A DNA stretch of 25,545 nt from an uncultured Bacteroidales bacterium (GCA_937902805.1 CALEMB010000184.1:1-25545), one strand, 5' to 3'; shown: positions 1 through 6,879, counted from the stretch's first letter. Numbers and translations: made by a program. The notes: generated from the letters alone by a model not told the origin.

Positions 1-23
1 TCCTTTTGTGATTTTGATTCCAT
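1..23 (-). CDS. Possible start of a gene running off the left edge
   Basis: An ATG on the minus strand at 21-23 begins a frame M-E-S-K-S-Q-R that stays open to the window edge. It lies about 30 bp downstream of the small membrane-peptide gene at 53-160, where the next gene of an operon would be expected. Another ATG at 41-43 is followed by a stop after two codons, so it is not a useful start. Seven codons are too few to recognise a family, and the call rests only on position. Confidence 0.25.
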
Positions 24-52
24 ACTTTCGACTAAATAATCATGGTTGGTTT

Positions 53-160
53 TTAGGCCTTTGACAGCGCAACAAATACAAATGTCAGGAACACCGCGAG
101 GATGATGTATCTCACCCAATTGACAATCTTGATAATTCTTTCTGCTTTTTCTTTATCCAT
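53..160 (-). CDS. Small single-pass membrane peptide (35 aa), second paralogue
   Basis: The 35-residue product has a charged N-terminus (M-D-K-E-K-A-E-R) followed by one hydrophobic helix at about residues 14-32, so it should sit in the inner membrane with its N-terminus in the cytoplasm. I start it at the ATG at 158-160 because a good -7 element (207-214) lies about 45 bp upstream and nothing further upstream looks like protein. It aligns with the 39-residue peptide at 523-642: the block K-[FI]-V-[DN]-W-[LV] followed by an L-T-F-V helix is shared, and so is the upstream promoter/operator. It follows a kinase remnant in the same order as its paralogue follows the intact kinase. Function is unknown. 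Control by the PhoB-like regulator is inferred from the operator. Confidence 0.6.
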   Translation of the reverse strand: MDKEKAERIIKIVNWVRYIILAVFLTFVFVALSKA

Positions 161-206
161 ACTTTTGTGCCAACGAGGAATATGGTCATGCCCTCTGTTG
201 ACGCTG

Positions 207-214
207 CAAAAGTA
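207..214 (-). promoter_or_regulatory. -7 promoter element of the 35-aa peptide gene
   Basis: The minus strand reads TACTTTTG, a full match to the Bacteroidetes -7 consensus TAnnTTTG. There is no TTG at the usual -33 distance; the operator at 225-263 occupies that place. This suggests an activator-dependent promoter. Confidence 0.6.
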
Positions 215-224
215 CAGACTGGAT

Positions 225-263
225 GTTACGAATGTGTTGCACTGGTAATACATGATTATTGCA
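225..263 (-). promoter_or_regulatory. Four-copy 11-bp direct-repeat operator (candidate Pho box)
   Basis: On the plus strand the hexamers GTTACG, GTTGCA, AATACA and ATTGCA begin at 225, 236, 247 and 258, exactly 11 bp apart. The nearest begins 11 bp beyond the edge of the -7 element, the same geometry as at 685-723. OmpR/PhoB-family regulators bind tandem half-sites with this period. The identity of the bound regulator is inferred. Confidence 0.65.
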
Positions 264-344
264 ACCTCACAATGTCATGAGATTGCAATAACAATGAAAC
301 GGCATTGTCACGCCGTTCCATAGAAAAAATAGGAGATAATAGGA

Positions 345-446
345 TTACGCCTGAAGGGTGAACCTGACAGTCAGTCCACCGCCGGGAGTGGGAAGGGCCG
401 TTACAGTGCCGCCGTGGACGGTTACGGCATTCTTGACGATAGCCAA
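345..446 (-). pseudogene. C-terminal remnant of a second PhoR-like histidine kinase
   Basis: Read on the minus strand, this segment encodes 33 residues and a stop, starting L-A-I-V-K-N and containing T-A-L-P-T-P-G-G-G-L-T-V. Residue for residue it matches positions 446-478 of the intact kinase at 727-2163, with 25 of 33 identical, so it is the end of the HATPase domain just after the G2 box. It has no start codon of its own. The upstream side joins directly, out of frame, to the first codons of a PiT permease (442-510). The divergence from the neighbouring kinase shows that this is a paralogue and not a recent duplicate. It cannot make a kinase. Confidence 0.85.
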
Positions 447-510
447 CCACAAGGTCGAAAACGGCAAGGATAATAAGGAATACCACTATTCCTAGAAATA
501 GAATGTTCAT
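442..510 (-). pseudogene. Truncated start of a PiT-family phosphate permease
   Basis: An ATG at 508-510, 12 bp after the stop of the 39-residue peptide gene, opens a hydrophobic frame whose residues 13-23 read I-I-L-A-V-F-D-L-V-V-G. From memory, Bacteroidetes PiT permeases start with a short helix followed by F-D-L-[IV]-V-G and then V-S-N-D-A-V-N-F; here the match ends at the G. After it the frame runs out of phase into the kinase remnant and gives about 60 unrelated residues before a stop at 256-258. The two gene pieces share TTGGC at the join, which would fit a microhomology deletion. Family assignment rests on about 20 residues. A phosphate permease beside a PhoB/PhoR pair makes biological sense. 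Confidence 0.55.
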
Positions 511-522
511 GTGTTTGGTGTA

Positions 523-642
523 TTACAGTTTGTCCGTCGATGCAACAATAATCTCCAAGTACATAAGCACAAAAGTTAATGCGAGGAGGATTACAAATAC
601 CAGCCAATCGACAAACTTGCTTTTGTTACTATCTTTGTTCAC
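523..642 (-). CDS. Small single-pass membrane peptide (39 aa), first paralogue
   Basis: The frame starts at a GTG (640-642) and encodes 39 residues: a charged head (N-K-D-S-N-K-S-K), one hydrophobic helix at about residues 13-30, and a short polar tail ending T-D-K-L. No ATG exists in frame between this codon and the -7 element at 667-674, and the GTG lies about 18 nt after the predicted transcript start, so I accept it. The helix region and the preceding K-F-V-D-W-L resemble the peptide at 53-160. It sits 85 bp after the histidine kinase gene and 12 bp before the phosphate-permease remnant. Its role is not known; a subunit or regulator for the permease or the kinase is a guess based on position. 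Confidence 0.6.
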   Translation of the reverse strand: MNKDSNKSKFVDWLVFVILLALTFVLMYLEIIVASTDKL

Positions 643-666
643 ATTGTCTGTTTTTCGAATACGTGA

Positions 667-674
667 CAAAGGAA
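667..674 (-). promoter_or_regulatory. -7 promoter element of the 39-aa peptide gene
   Basis: The minus strand reads TTCCTTTG, seven of eight consistent with TAnnTTTG, and it aligns with the TACTTTTG element of the paralogous promoter at 207-214 when the two upstream regions are superimposed. No -33 TTG is present. Confidence 0.5.
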
Positions 675-684
675 CACACTTGAA

Positions 685-723
685 GTTACAGGCGTGTTGC
701 GGTTGTATTACAAAAGCATTGCA
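685..723 (-). promoter_or_regulatory. Four-copy 11-bp direct-repeat operator (candidate Pho box)
   Basis: Plus-strand hexamers GTTACA, GTTGCG, ATTACA and ATTGCA begin at 685, 696, 707 and 718, a perfect 11-bp period. The array ends 3 bp short of the kinase stop codon (727-729), and its near end is 11 bp from the -7 element. This is the best-preserved of three such arrays in the window. Confidence 0.75.
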
Positions 724-726
724 ATG

Positions 727-2163
727 TTATCCCCCAAGCGTAAACTTAACAGTCAGTCCGCCGCCAGGCGTGGGTAGCGCCGTGATGGTTCCGCCGAGGG
801 CGACAACGGTGTTTTTAACGATGGCCAGGCCGAGACCTGTGCCTCCAAGTTTGCGAGATCGGCCTTTGTCGACGCGATAGAAACGTTCAAAAAGATAAGG
901 GAGATGTTGTGGCGGAACCCCTACGCCGTTGTCGGCAACGGAAAACTCGCCGTTATCGTAGGTGATGAGAATTCGAGTGGCTCCTGTGGCGTAGGCAAGG
1001 GCATTGTCCACAAGGTTGCGAAATAGGCTGTAAATCAAACTCTCTGGTTCGGCAAAAGGTGAAGAAATGATGATGCTCGCAGGAAGTTCGACGACGGGCT
1101 CAATGCCTTTGTCTTTTAATTGCAAGGCGGTGTCTTCCAATACATTGTAAATAATTGGCACAATATCAATGGCATTGTTGTTTTCTTTGTTTATTGAAAG
1201 ACTTGTCGGCATTTCATCCAAACGTGTCAGTTGCGACATGTCCATGAGCAATTTGCTCATGCGCTCGCTTTGGGCATAGCAGCGTTCCAGAAAATGCTGA
1301 CGTTTGTCCTGAGGCATATCGGGATGGTCAAGGATGCTCTCCAAATAGCCGTGTATGCTGGCGGCAGGGGTTTTCAGCTCGTGGGCAGCATTTTGGGTGA
1401 GCTGGCGTTTGAGGCGGAGCTTGTCCTCCTCGCTATGGCGCAGTTTCCAGTATAAGGTAATGATAGTGTGGGAAATCTCGCCCAATTCATCATCCGGCAA
1501 CCGCCGTTCCAACTCGTGGTCAAGTTCCTTGCCTTCCTCTGCTTTTATCGCAAACTCCCGCAGATGACCGATGTGCCGGCTGATTCGGCGCGTGTTCAAA
1601 TAGAGTGCAATGGCCAACAATAAGGTCAGCGCAATGGTGAAATAGATAAAGGTGTTGTCTGCTTTTAACGATTCCGTCAGTTCGGCGGAATAGGGAACGG
1701 CTGAACGGACAACCAAGTCACCAAACCGAGTGGCAGAATAGAAATAGGTTTCGTGGGTGGATTCGGAAGTCCGCTTGATGTCATACCCGTTGCCTTGAGC
1801 CAAAGCCTCCTGCACTTCAACGCGTTTCAGATGGTTGGGCAGTGAGTCAATCCCTTGATAATTGTTGTCCTGAAGCACCAGTCCGTTGGTGTCAATAATG
1901 GTCACACGCATCTTATCAATGCTAAGGGATTGGGTGTAGGACTCAAAAAGGCTGTCGCAAAGGATGCCTTGCTCACCCAAAGACTGCATCAGCTCATAAT
2001 TGTACATCTGCAAGCGTGAGTGAAGAATGTCTATTTTGTATTCTTTTTCGCGTTGGTATTGATACACGCTGAAACAAACGGCAAACAGCAGAAAAATACC
2101 GCCAATGCTGAAGAACAGATTCTTCTGAAACGATTTACTTCTCAAAGCAGTAGCCATAACCAA
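727..2163 (-). CDS. PhoR-like sensor histidine kinase
   Basis: This is a membrane sensor kinase of 478 residues. Transmembrane helices lie at about residues 17-34 and 172-189 and enclose a periplasmic sensor domain of about 135 residues. A HAMP-like linker follows, then a HisKA helix with phospho-acceptor His261 in the motif N-A-A-H-E-L-K-T-P. The HATPase domain has an N box (N383, N387), G1 box D-N-G-V-G (411-415), F box F-E-R-F-Y-R (425-430) and G2 box G-T-G-L-G-L-A (441-447). The start overlaps the end of the response-regulator gene by 29 bp (23 bp if the in-frame ATG at 2155-2157 is used), so the pair is translationally coupled. The periplasmic domain does not reveal its ligand. A phosphate-sensing role is inferred from the permease remnant and operators downstream. 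Confidence 0.9.
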   Translation of the reverse strand: MVMATALRSKSFQKNLFFSIGGIFLLFAVCFSVYQYQREKEYKIDILHSRLQMYNYELMQSLGEQGILCDSLFESYTQSLSIDKMRVTIIDTNGLVLQDNNYQGIDSLPNHLKRVEVQEALAQGNGYDIKRTSESTHETYFYSATRFGDLVVRSAVPYSAELTESLKADNTFIYFTIALTLLLAIALYLNTRRISRHIGHLREFAIKAEEGKELDHELERRLPDDELGEISHTIITLYWKLRHSEEDKLRLKRQLTQNAAHELKTPAASIHGYLESILDHPDMPQDKRQHFLERCYAQSERMSKLLMDMSQLTRLDEMPTSLSINKENNNAIDIVPIIYNVLEDTALQLKDKGIEPVVELPASIIISSPFAEPESLIYSLFRNLVDNALAYATGATRILITYDNGEFSVADNGVGVPPQHLPYLFERFYRVDKGRSRKLGGTGLGLAIVKNTVVALGGTITALPTPGGGLTVKFTLGG

Positions 2164-2818
2164 TACGTGTTTTTATCTGTTTGCCATAGCGACCTATCTT
2201 CTTTCTGAGACGGGTGATGTTGACATCTACAGTGCGGTCAAGCACATAAACATCTTGTGGCCAACATTGGGTCAGTAATTCCTCGCGCGAAAACACCTTG
2301 TCTGGGTTATGGAGAAAGAACGACAACAATTCAAATTCCAACTTGGTAAGAGCCAATTCCTTGCCGTCAAGCGAGGCTGTTTTGGCGTTCAGGTCAAGGG
2401 TGATTTCACCATAACAAATCTTACAATCAGAAACTTCTCCTTGATGAGATTGAGAATTAGCCCTCCTCAACACTGCTTTTACTCTTGCCTTCACCTCTTT
2501 CATACTCAATGGTTTGGCAATATAGTCATCTGCACCGATATTGAGTCCTTTGACCGTGTTGTCCTCGCTGTCGAGAGCCGTGATGAAGATAATTGGTATC
2601 TGTGCAGTATAGGGATTGTCCTTTATCTTTCTCGCCATTTGGAACCCCGACATTTCGCCCATCATCACATCCAAGAGAATTAAAGCATATTCTTGTAAAG
2701 GAAGTTTGAGAGCCTCCTCTGCTGAATTGGCAGTCACGACCTCATATCCCTCGGTTTCAAGGTTAAATTGCAGAATCTCGCAGAGATCCAACTCGTCATC
2801 GACAACAAGAATCTTCAT
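2135..2818 (-). CDS. PhoB-like response regulator (OmpR family)
   Basis: This 227-residue transcription factor has a receiver domain (about 1-120) with acidic residues D7 and D8, phospho-acceptor D50, switch residue T80 and K102. A C-terminal winged-helix domain (about 130-227) includes the recognition-helix region R-T-V-D-V-N-I-T-R-L-R-K-K. Length and architecture are those of OmpR/PhoB regulators, which bind tandem half-sites 11 bp apart as dimers. Three such arrays occur in this window, one of them upstream of this gene, so autoregulation is likely. The kinase gene overlaps its 3' end. I call it PhoB-like because of the phosphate-permease start in the same cluster; the protein alone would not separate PhoB from related regulators. 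Confidence 0.9.
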   Translation of the reverse strand: MKILVVDDELDLCEILQFNLETEGYEVVTANSAEEALKLPLQEYALILLDVMMGEMSGFQMARKIKDNPYTAQIPIIFITALDSEDNTVKGLNIGADDYIAKPLSMKEVKARVKAVLRRANSQSHQGEVSDCKICYGEITLDLNAKTASLDGKELALTKLEFELLSFFLHNPDKVFSREELLTQCWPQDVYVLDRTVDVNITRLRKKIGRYGKQIKTRIGYGYCFEK

Positions 2819-2863
2819 AAATTCATTGGTTTAGTAAGCTTTAGAAAAAGTACCAATCGAGCA

Positions 2864-2871
2864 CAAAGATA
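2864..2871 (-). promoter_or_regulatory. -7 promoter element of the two-component operon
   Basis: The minus strand reads TATCTTTG, a full match to TAnnTTTG, about 46 bp upstream of the response-regulator ATG. The -33 position is CTG rather than TTG, so the basal promoter may be weak. Confidence 0.65.
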
Positions 2872-2902
2872 CAGCTTTTCATTGAAGCCACAGGACGATG
2901 AT

Positions 2903-2940
2903 GTTACAATGTTATTACAATTTCAACATCGGGTATTGCA
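2903..2940 (-). promoter_or_regulatory. Direct-repeat operator upstream of the response regulator (candidate Pho box)
   Basis: Plus-strand hexamers GTTACA (2903) and ATTACA (2914) are followed by a weak AACATC (2925) and ATTGCA (2935), with spacings of 11, 11 and 10 bp. A further weak ATTGAA at 2881 lies 22 bp before the first. The strong half-sites begin about 32 bp beyond the -7 element, roughly two turns further away than at the two small-peptide promoters, which suggests a different mode of control here. Confidence 0.55.
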
Positions 2941-3018
2941 AGGCTGGTTCATCAGGCGTTCCAAAGCCTCGTTGCATAAGGTGTCTAATTGCAGTTAAAA
3001 GACATTTTTTCGTCTAGA

Positions 3019-3053
3019 GAGGAACACCCTTTCCTCGATTTTCCGTACTTTTG
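3019..3053 (+). promoter_or_regulatory. Promoter and inverted repeat upstream of the MFS gene
   Basis: TACTTTTG at 3046-3053 matches the -7 consensus. A 6-bp inverted repeat, GAGGAA (3019-3024) and TTCCTC (3031-3036), covers the place of the -33 element and could be an operator. It is too short to attribute to a regulator. Confidence 0.5.
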
Positions 3054-3151
3054 CACCCGAATTCGGCGAGCGTGTCGGTAGTCGAATCATAGGGTGAATC
3101 TGTAAGAACTATGCCAGTTGGACACATGTTTAATCGAATAGATTCTTACTT
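3054..3151 (+). promoter_or_regulatory. Structured 5' leader of the MFS gene
   Basis: The roughly 95-nt leader can fold in two competing ways. One pairs CACCC (3054-3058) with GGGTG (3092-3096) and ATTCG (3061-3065) with CGAAT (3083-3087). The other pairs GTGTC (3072-3076) with GACAC (3121-3125) and CATAG (3088-3092) with CTATG (3109-3113). I recognise no known riboswitch consensus. The stems are only 5 bp each, so this is a candidate only. Confidence 0.3.
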
Positions 3152-4292
3152 ATGAAGAGAGATTCATCCAATCCAAAGATTCTTGTTGCGACCATCCTTT
3201 CGATGTCGCTGCTGACCGTGATGGCGGGAGCCGCCGTCGCACCTGCCTTGAACGCCATCAGCGCCCATTTCGCTGACGCCAATCCGCTGCTCATCCAGTT
3301 TGTGGTGAGCATGCCCGCACTGTTCATCATCCTCACCAACCTCTGTTTCCCGATGCTGTGCAGCGTGATGCGCACCCGCACCATCGCCCTTTGCGGCCTG
3401 CTGCTTTATGTGGTGGCGGGAAGCGGAGCCTTTTTCGCCGACAACATTGCTTTGCTGCTGGTACTCAGGGCCTTGTTGGGCGTGAGTGTGGGCATGATTA
3501 TGCCGCTTTCCACGGGACTTTTGGCCTACTATTTCCCTCCCGAGGAGCAAGCACGACTGATGGGTCTTGCCGCTGCCATGAACCAGATGGGCGGCGTGGT
3601 GGCCACTTTCCTCGCGGGAATGTTGGCGGCAGTCAGTTGGAACTACGCCTTCTTGGTGTATCTGCTTGGTCTCATCGCCGTAGCGCTCGTCATGCTTTTC
3701 CTGCCTAATGAGCGATTGTCAAACAAAGGGGGCATTTCGCTTTCACTTCTAAAGAAATTCCATCCCTCGGTCGTGGGCATGTTTCTCGTGATGATCCTTT
3801 TCTTCATCTATCCCACCAACTTCGCGCTGACGGCCTCAGGGATGCTTTCGGTGAAGGGAATCACCTTGGTGATGATGGGCTTGGATGTGGTGATTTCTTG
3901 GTAGGTTTGGTTTTTGGTGCAATGATGAAACGCTTTGCCGCACAGATGAAATATGCTGCTCCCATCGGCTTCATGGCGGGGTATTTATGCCTTGCCGGAG
4001 GAAGTTCATTGTCACTTCTTTTGCTTGGCTCGGCACTCATTGGCATTGCCAACGGCATCGGCGTTCCCTATCTGAACACCATCGGAAGCGTGAAAGCGGG
4101 CAAGGAAGCCGCCACCACGGTGATGCCGCTGCTTTCAACGGCTCTTTATTTAGGACAGTTCCTCTCCCCCTGATTGTTTCGCCTATCGCATCGGTGGCCC
4201 ATCTGTCACCGTATGTGATAGGTGCAATTATTGCAGTCATTTATCTGCTTCAGGCTATCGTTACTAGGAAGGGGCAGATGCTGCCGCAGTAA
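3152..4292 (+). pseudogene. MFS transporter interrupted by two -1 frameshifts
   Basis: The three reading frames together encode a major facilitator superfamily exporter of about 380 residues with 12 predicted helices, of the drug:H+ antiporter (DHA1) type. The first frame (3152-3904) carries the N-terminal six helices and an R-A-L-L-G-V-S-V-G motif. The second continues from about 3893 to 4173 with F-L-V-G-L-V-F-G, and the third from about 4165 to 4292. Each change of frame is explained by loss of one base: near 3893-3896 (a T in TCTTGG) and in the C run at 4167-4171. The sequence between the lesions is otherwise well preserved, so the damage is either recent or a sequencing error. If it is real, the protein ends after about 250 residues and lacks the last helices. 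The substrate is unknown. Confidence 0.8.
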
Positions 4293-4348
4293 TTTTCGTT
4301 CAAGAGGAGCAGATAGTAGATTTCGCCCGTTTCTGAATTGCTTTTTAT

Positions 4349-4356
4349 TAACTTTG
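4349..4356 (+). promoter_or_regulatory. -7 promoter element of the GNAT gene
   Basis: TAACTTTG matches TAnnTTTG fully and lies about 120 bp upstream of the acetyltransferase start. No convincing -33 TTG at the standard spacing is visible. Confidence 0.5.
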
Positions 4357-4478
4357 CAGCCGAATTGCGAAACAGATAAATCGGAATTTAGCGTTCTGGT
4401 TACTAAGCAACTCAACAAGTAAATTCCAATTTTTCAGAGTGTTATATGACTTTAATAAAGCATGAGGAAATAATAGAA

Positions 4479-5090
4479 ATGAAAATAGAGAAATTCACGA
4501 ATGATGACTTTGCTAAAGCAGTACCACTGGCTGCTGGTGCATGGGGAGAGTTTTATGCCGACGAACGGCAGTGGTTTATCGATGCAGTGGCAGAGTATAT
4601 TCTCCGCTACAATTACAGCAATCCCTCGCTGGCCTTGAAGGCCGTGGGCGATGATGGCGTGATTCATGGGGTGCTGTTTGCCAACTTCCATGACGACAAG
4701 GCAGATGTCTATCAATGGCGCGAGAACATTGAAGCACAGATGACCGACCATGAGCGTGAACGCTTCCGTCTTTTGGCCGACTATATGCTGGAGGTTGACG
4801 GGAAAACGGTGCAGTGCATGAATGACGGCGAGGTGAAACTATCGCTCTTCATCAGTAATCAGAAAGGCTGTGGAAAGCAGTTGCTGCAGGCTATGATGGA
4901 TGAGTTCCAGCGCAGAGAACTGAAAAATCTTTACCTTTGGACCGACACCAGTTGCACCCACGAATACTACCCTCAGCATGGTTTCACACTGGTAGGTCAG
5001 TTTCTCAGCGAGGTCTATGACTCGTACGCTCCTGGCTATACCACATATATCTATAAGAAAGAGTTTCGATTAAACGAGAACAAAGCGTAA
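4479..5090 (+). CDS. GNAT-family N-acetyltransferase
   Basis: The protein of 203 residues carries the GNAT acetyl-CoA binding motif A in its C-terminal half: V-K-L-S-L-F-I followed by N-Q-K-G-C-G-K and the helix L-L-Q-A-M-M-D-E-F. It ends with the usual Y-x-x-x-G-F-x-x-V-G-Q strand pair (Y-Y-P-Q-H-G-F-T-L-V-G-Q). I start it at the ATG at 4479, since M-K-I-E-K-F is a typical GNAT first strand. An in-frame ATG at 4446 would add 11 residues without support. The substrate cannot be read from the sequence; the middle part (residues 60-115) is an insertion specific to this subfamily. It stands alone between the MFS gene and hcp. Confidence 0.8.
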   Translation: MKIEKFTNDDFAKAVPLAAGAWGEFYADERQWFIDAVAEYILRYNYSNPSLALKAVGDDGVIHGVLFANFHDDKADVYQWRENIEAQMTDHERERFRLLADYMLEVDGKTVQCMNDGEVKLSLFISNQKGCGKQLLQAMMDEFQRRELKNLYLWTDTSCTHEYYPQHGFTLVGQFLSEVYDSYAPGYTTYIYKKEFRLNENKA

Positions 5091-5138
5091 TTGCTCGCTA
5101 CAGTTTGAGACCTGATTTACGGATTTTTGTTTTTCACG

Positions 5139-5152
5139 GTAACATTTGTTAC
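5139..5152 (+). promoter_or_regulatory. HcpR-type operator upstream of hcp
   Basis: GTAACATTTGTTAC is a near-perfect dyad (GTAAC and GTTAC, 4 bp apart). The same 14 bases recur at 7526-7539 beside the Crp/Fnr gene. Its centre is 36.5 bp from the end of the hcp -7 element, which places it close to -41.5, the class II activation position. Confidence 0.8.
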
Positions 5153-5174
5153 GCTTCAAGTCGTTCCTCGTATG

Positions 5175-5182
5175 TAGTTTTG
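5175..5182 (+). promoter_or_regulatory. -7 promoter element of hcp
   Basis: TAGTTTTG matches TAnnTTTG, and there is no TTG at the -33 distance. Together with the operator position, this fits a promoter that needs the Crp/Fnr activator. The transcript would start near 5188, leaving a leader of about 30 nt. Confidence 0.7.
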
Positions 5183-5217
5183 CGGCAAATTTCACAACTA
5201 ACCCAACACGCAAGACT

Positions 5218-6879
5218 ATGAACGAGAAAATGTTTTGTTTCCAATGTCAGGAAACCGCCGGATGCACCGGCTGCAAGATTTCTGGAGTGTGCGGAAAGAC
5301 CCCGCAAGTGGCTCATGCACAAGACCTTTTGATCTATGTCCTTAAAGGATTGGGCGTCATCGCCAACCATCACCAGCACGGATGCGGACACGATTATTGC
5401 GATTTCCGCAAGAGTATCCACGCCTTCGTGAACGACGCACTGTTTTCGACCATCACCAACGCCAACTTCGATGCTGAGAGCATCTACGCCCGTATCGATA
5501 AAGGCTTGGAATTGCGCGAAATGTTCAAAGACCGAGTGACCAACAAGAAAGGCATCGTGCTCCCGAAACTTGATGTATTGGAATGGGATTGCCCCCGCGA
5601 GCAATATGACGAGAAAGCCCAAACCGTCGGCGTGCTTGCCGAAACCAACGAGGACATCCGCTCGTTGAAAGAGTTGACCATGTACGGCCTCAAAGGTATG
5701 GCCGCCTACTTGGAACACGCCGCTCGCCTTGGTCAAGTCGATGGTGACATCAATGAGTTCATCCTGCAAACCCTTGGCCAATTGGTGACCTGCAACGATG
5801 CCAACGAACTCACCGCTCTTGTCCTGAAAACAGGCGAATGGGGCGTAAAGGCGATGGCCCTGCTCGACAAAGCCAATACGACCGCTTACGGCAACCCAGA
5901 AATCACCGAGGTGAATATTGGCGTGGGCAACCGTCCGGGCATTCTCATCAGCGGCCACGACCTCAACGACATTGAGCAACTTTTGGAACAAAGCAAGGAC
6001 GCCGGCATCGACATCTACACCCATAGCGAGATGTTGCCTGCGCATTATTACCCCAAACTGAAGAAATACAGCCACTTGAAAGGCAACTACGGCAACGCTT
6101 GGTGGAAGCAACGCGAGGAGTTTGAGAGTTTCAACGGCCCCATCTTGTTCACCACCAACTGCATCGTGCCTCCGACCGCTAATGCAACCTACAAAGACCG
6201 CGTTTTCACCACCAACAGCACAGGTTTCCCGGGTTGGAAGCACATCCCCGCTGATGCCAACGGCAAAAAGGATTTCAGTGAAATTATCGCTTTGGCCAAG
6301 ACCTGCCAAGCCCCGAAAGAGATTGAGACGGGCAAGATTATAGGCGGTTTTGCCCACGAACAGGTGTTTGCCCTTGCCGACAAGGTAGTAGAGGCCGTGA
6401 AAAGCGGTGCCATCCGCAAGTTTGTGGTGATGGCGGGCTGCGACGGTCGTATGAAGAGCCGCGAATACTACACCGAATTTGCCAAGGCCTTGCCCAAGGA
6501 TTGCGTCATCCTCACGGCAGGTTGCGCCAAGTACAAGTACAACAAACTTGGCTTGGGCGACATCAATGGCATTCCGCGCGTGTTGGATGCGGGCCAGTGC
6601 AACGACAGTTATTCGCTGGCACTCATCGCATTGAAACTGAAGGAAGTGCTCGGTTTGGATGATGTGAACCAACTGCCCATCGCCTATAACATCGCCTGGT
6701 ACGAACAGAAGGCCGTCATCGTGCTATTAGCCCTGCTTAGCCTCGGTGTGAAGAACATCCACCTTGGCCCGACCTTGCCTGCTTTCCTTTCACCCAATGT
6801 GGCCAAAGTCTTGGTCGAGAACTTCGGCATTGGCGGGATTAGTACGGTTGAGGAAGATATGAGAATGTTTGGAATTTAA
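5218..6879 (+). CDS. hcp: Hybrid cluster protein (Hcp, NO/hydroxylamine reductase)
   Basis: Hcp is a cytoplasmic iron-sulfur enzyme that reduces nitric oxide to N2O and, in vitro, hydroxylamine to ammonia; it protects anaerobes from nitrosative stress. The 553-residue length is typical. The N-terminal cubane ligands C7, C10, C19 and C25 have the C-x2-C-x8-C-x5-C spacing of class I/III. All ligands of the hybrid cluster are at the expected places: H247, E271, C315, C408 (persulfide), C436, C461, E496 and K498, two or three residues offset from the Desulfovibrio numbering. I start at the ATG at 5218 because an upstream in-frame ATG would lie within the operator and before the -7 element. The gene converges on the regulator gene and the two overlap by 4 bp at their stops. 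Confidence 0.97.
   Translation: MNEKMFCFQCQETAGCTGCKISGVCGKTPQVAHAQDLLIYVLKGLGVIANHHQHGCGHDYCDFRKSIHAFVNDALFSTITNANFDAESIYARIDKGLELREMFKDRVTNKKGIVLPKLDVLEWDCPREQYDEKAQTVGVLAETNEDIRSLKELTMYGLKGMAAYLEHAARLGQVDGDINEFILQTLGQLVTCNDANELTALVLKTGEWGVKAMALLDKANTTAYGNPEITEVNIGVGNRPGILISGHDLNDIEQLLEQSKDAGIDIYTHSEMLPAHYYPKLKKYSHLKGNYGNAWWKQREEFESFNGPILFTTNCIVPPTANATYKDRVFTTNSTGFPGWKHIPADANGKKDFSEIIALAKTCQAPKEIETGKIIGGFAHEQVFALADKVVEAVKSGAIRKFVVMAGCDGRMKSREYYTEFAKALPKDCVILTAGCAKYKYNKLGLGDINGIPRVLDAGQCNDSYSLALIALKLKEVLGLDDVNQLPIAYNIAWYEQKAVIVLLALLSLGVKNIHLGPTLPAFLSPNVAKVLVENFGIGGISTVEEDMRMFGI

Noticed and set aside
53..642. KdpF-like peptides of a potassium pump
   Set aside because: The peptides are longer than KdpF, have a charged N-terminal head, and the neighbouring partial gene looks like PiT; no kdpA, kdpB or kdpC sequence is present.
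3054..3151. Cobalamin, TPP or FMN riboswitch in the MFS leader
   Set aside because: None of the conserved boxes of these classes could be found; only short complementary pentamers are present.
5146..5217. In-frame upstream extension of hcp by 24 residues
   Set aside because: It would begin inside the palindromic operator and before the -7 element; the family N-terminus M-F-C-F-Q-C begins just after the ATG at 5218.
5149..6672. A 507-codon open frame antisense to hcp
   Set aside because: It mirrors the codon pattern of hcp, has no family features, and the sense strand encodes a complete enzyme with all cluster ligands.
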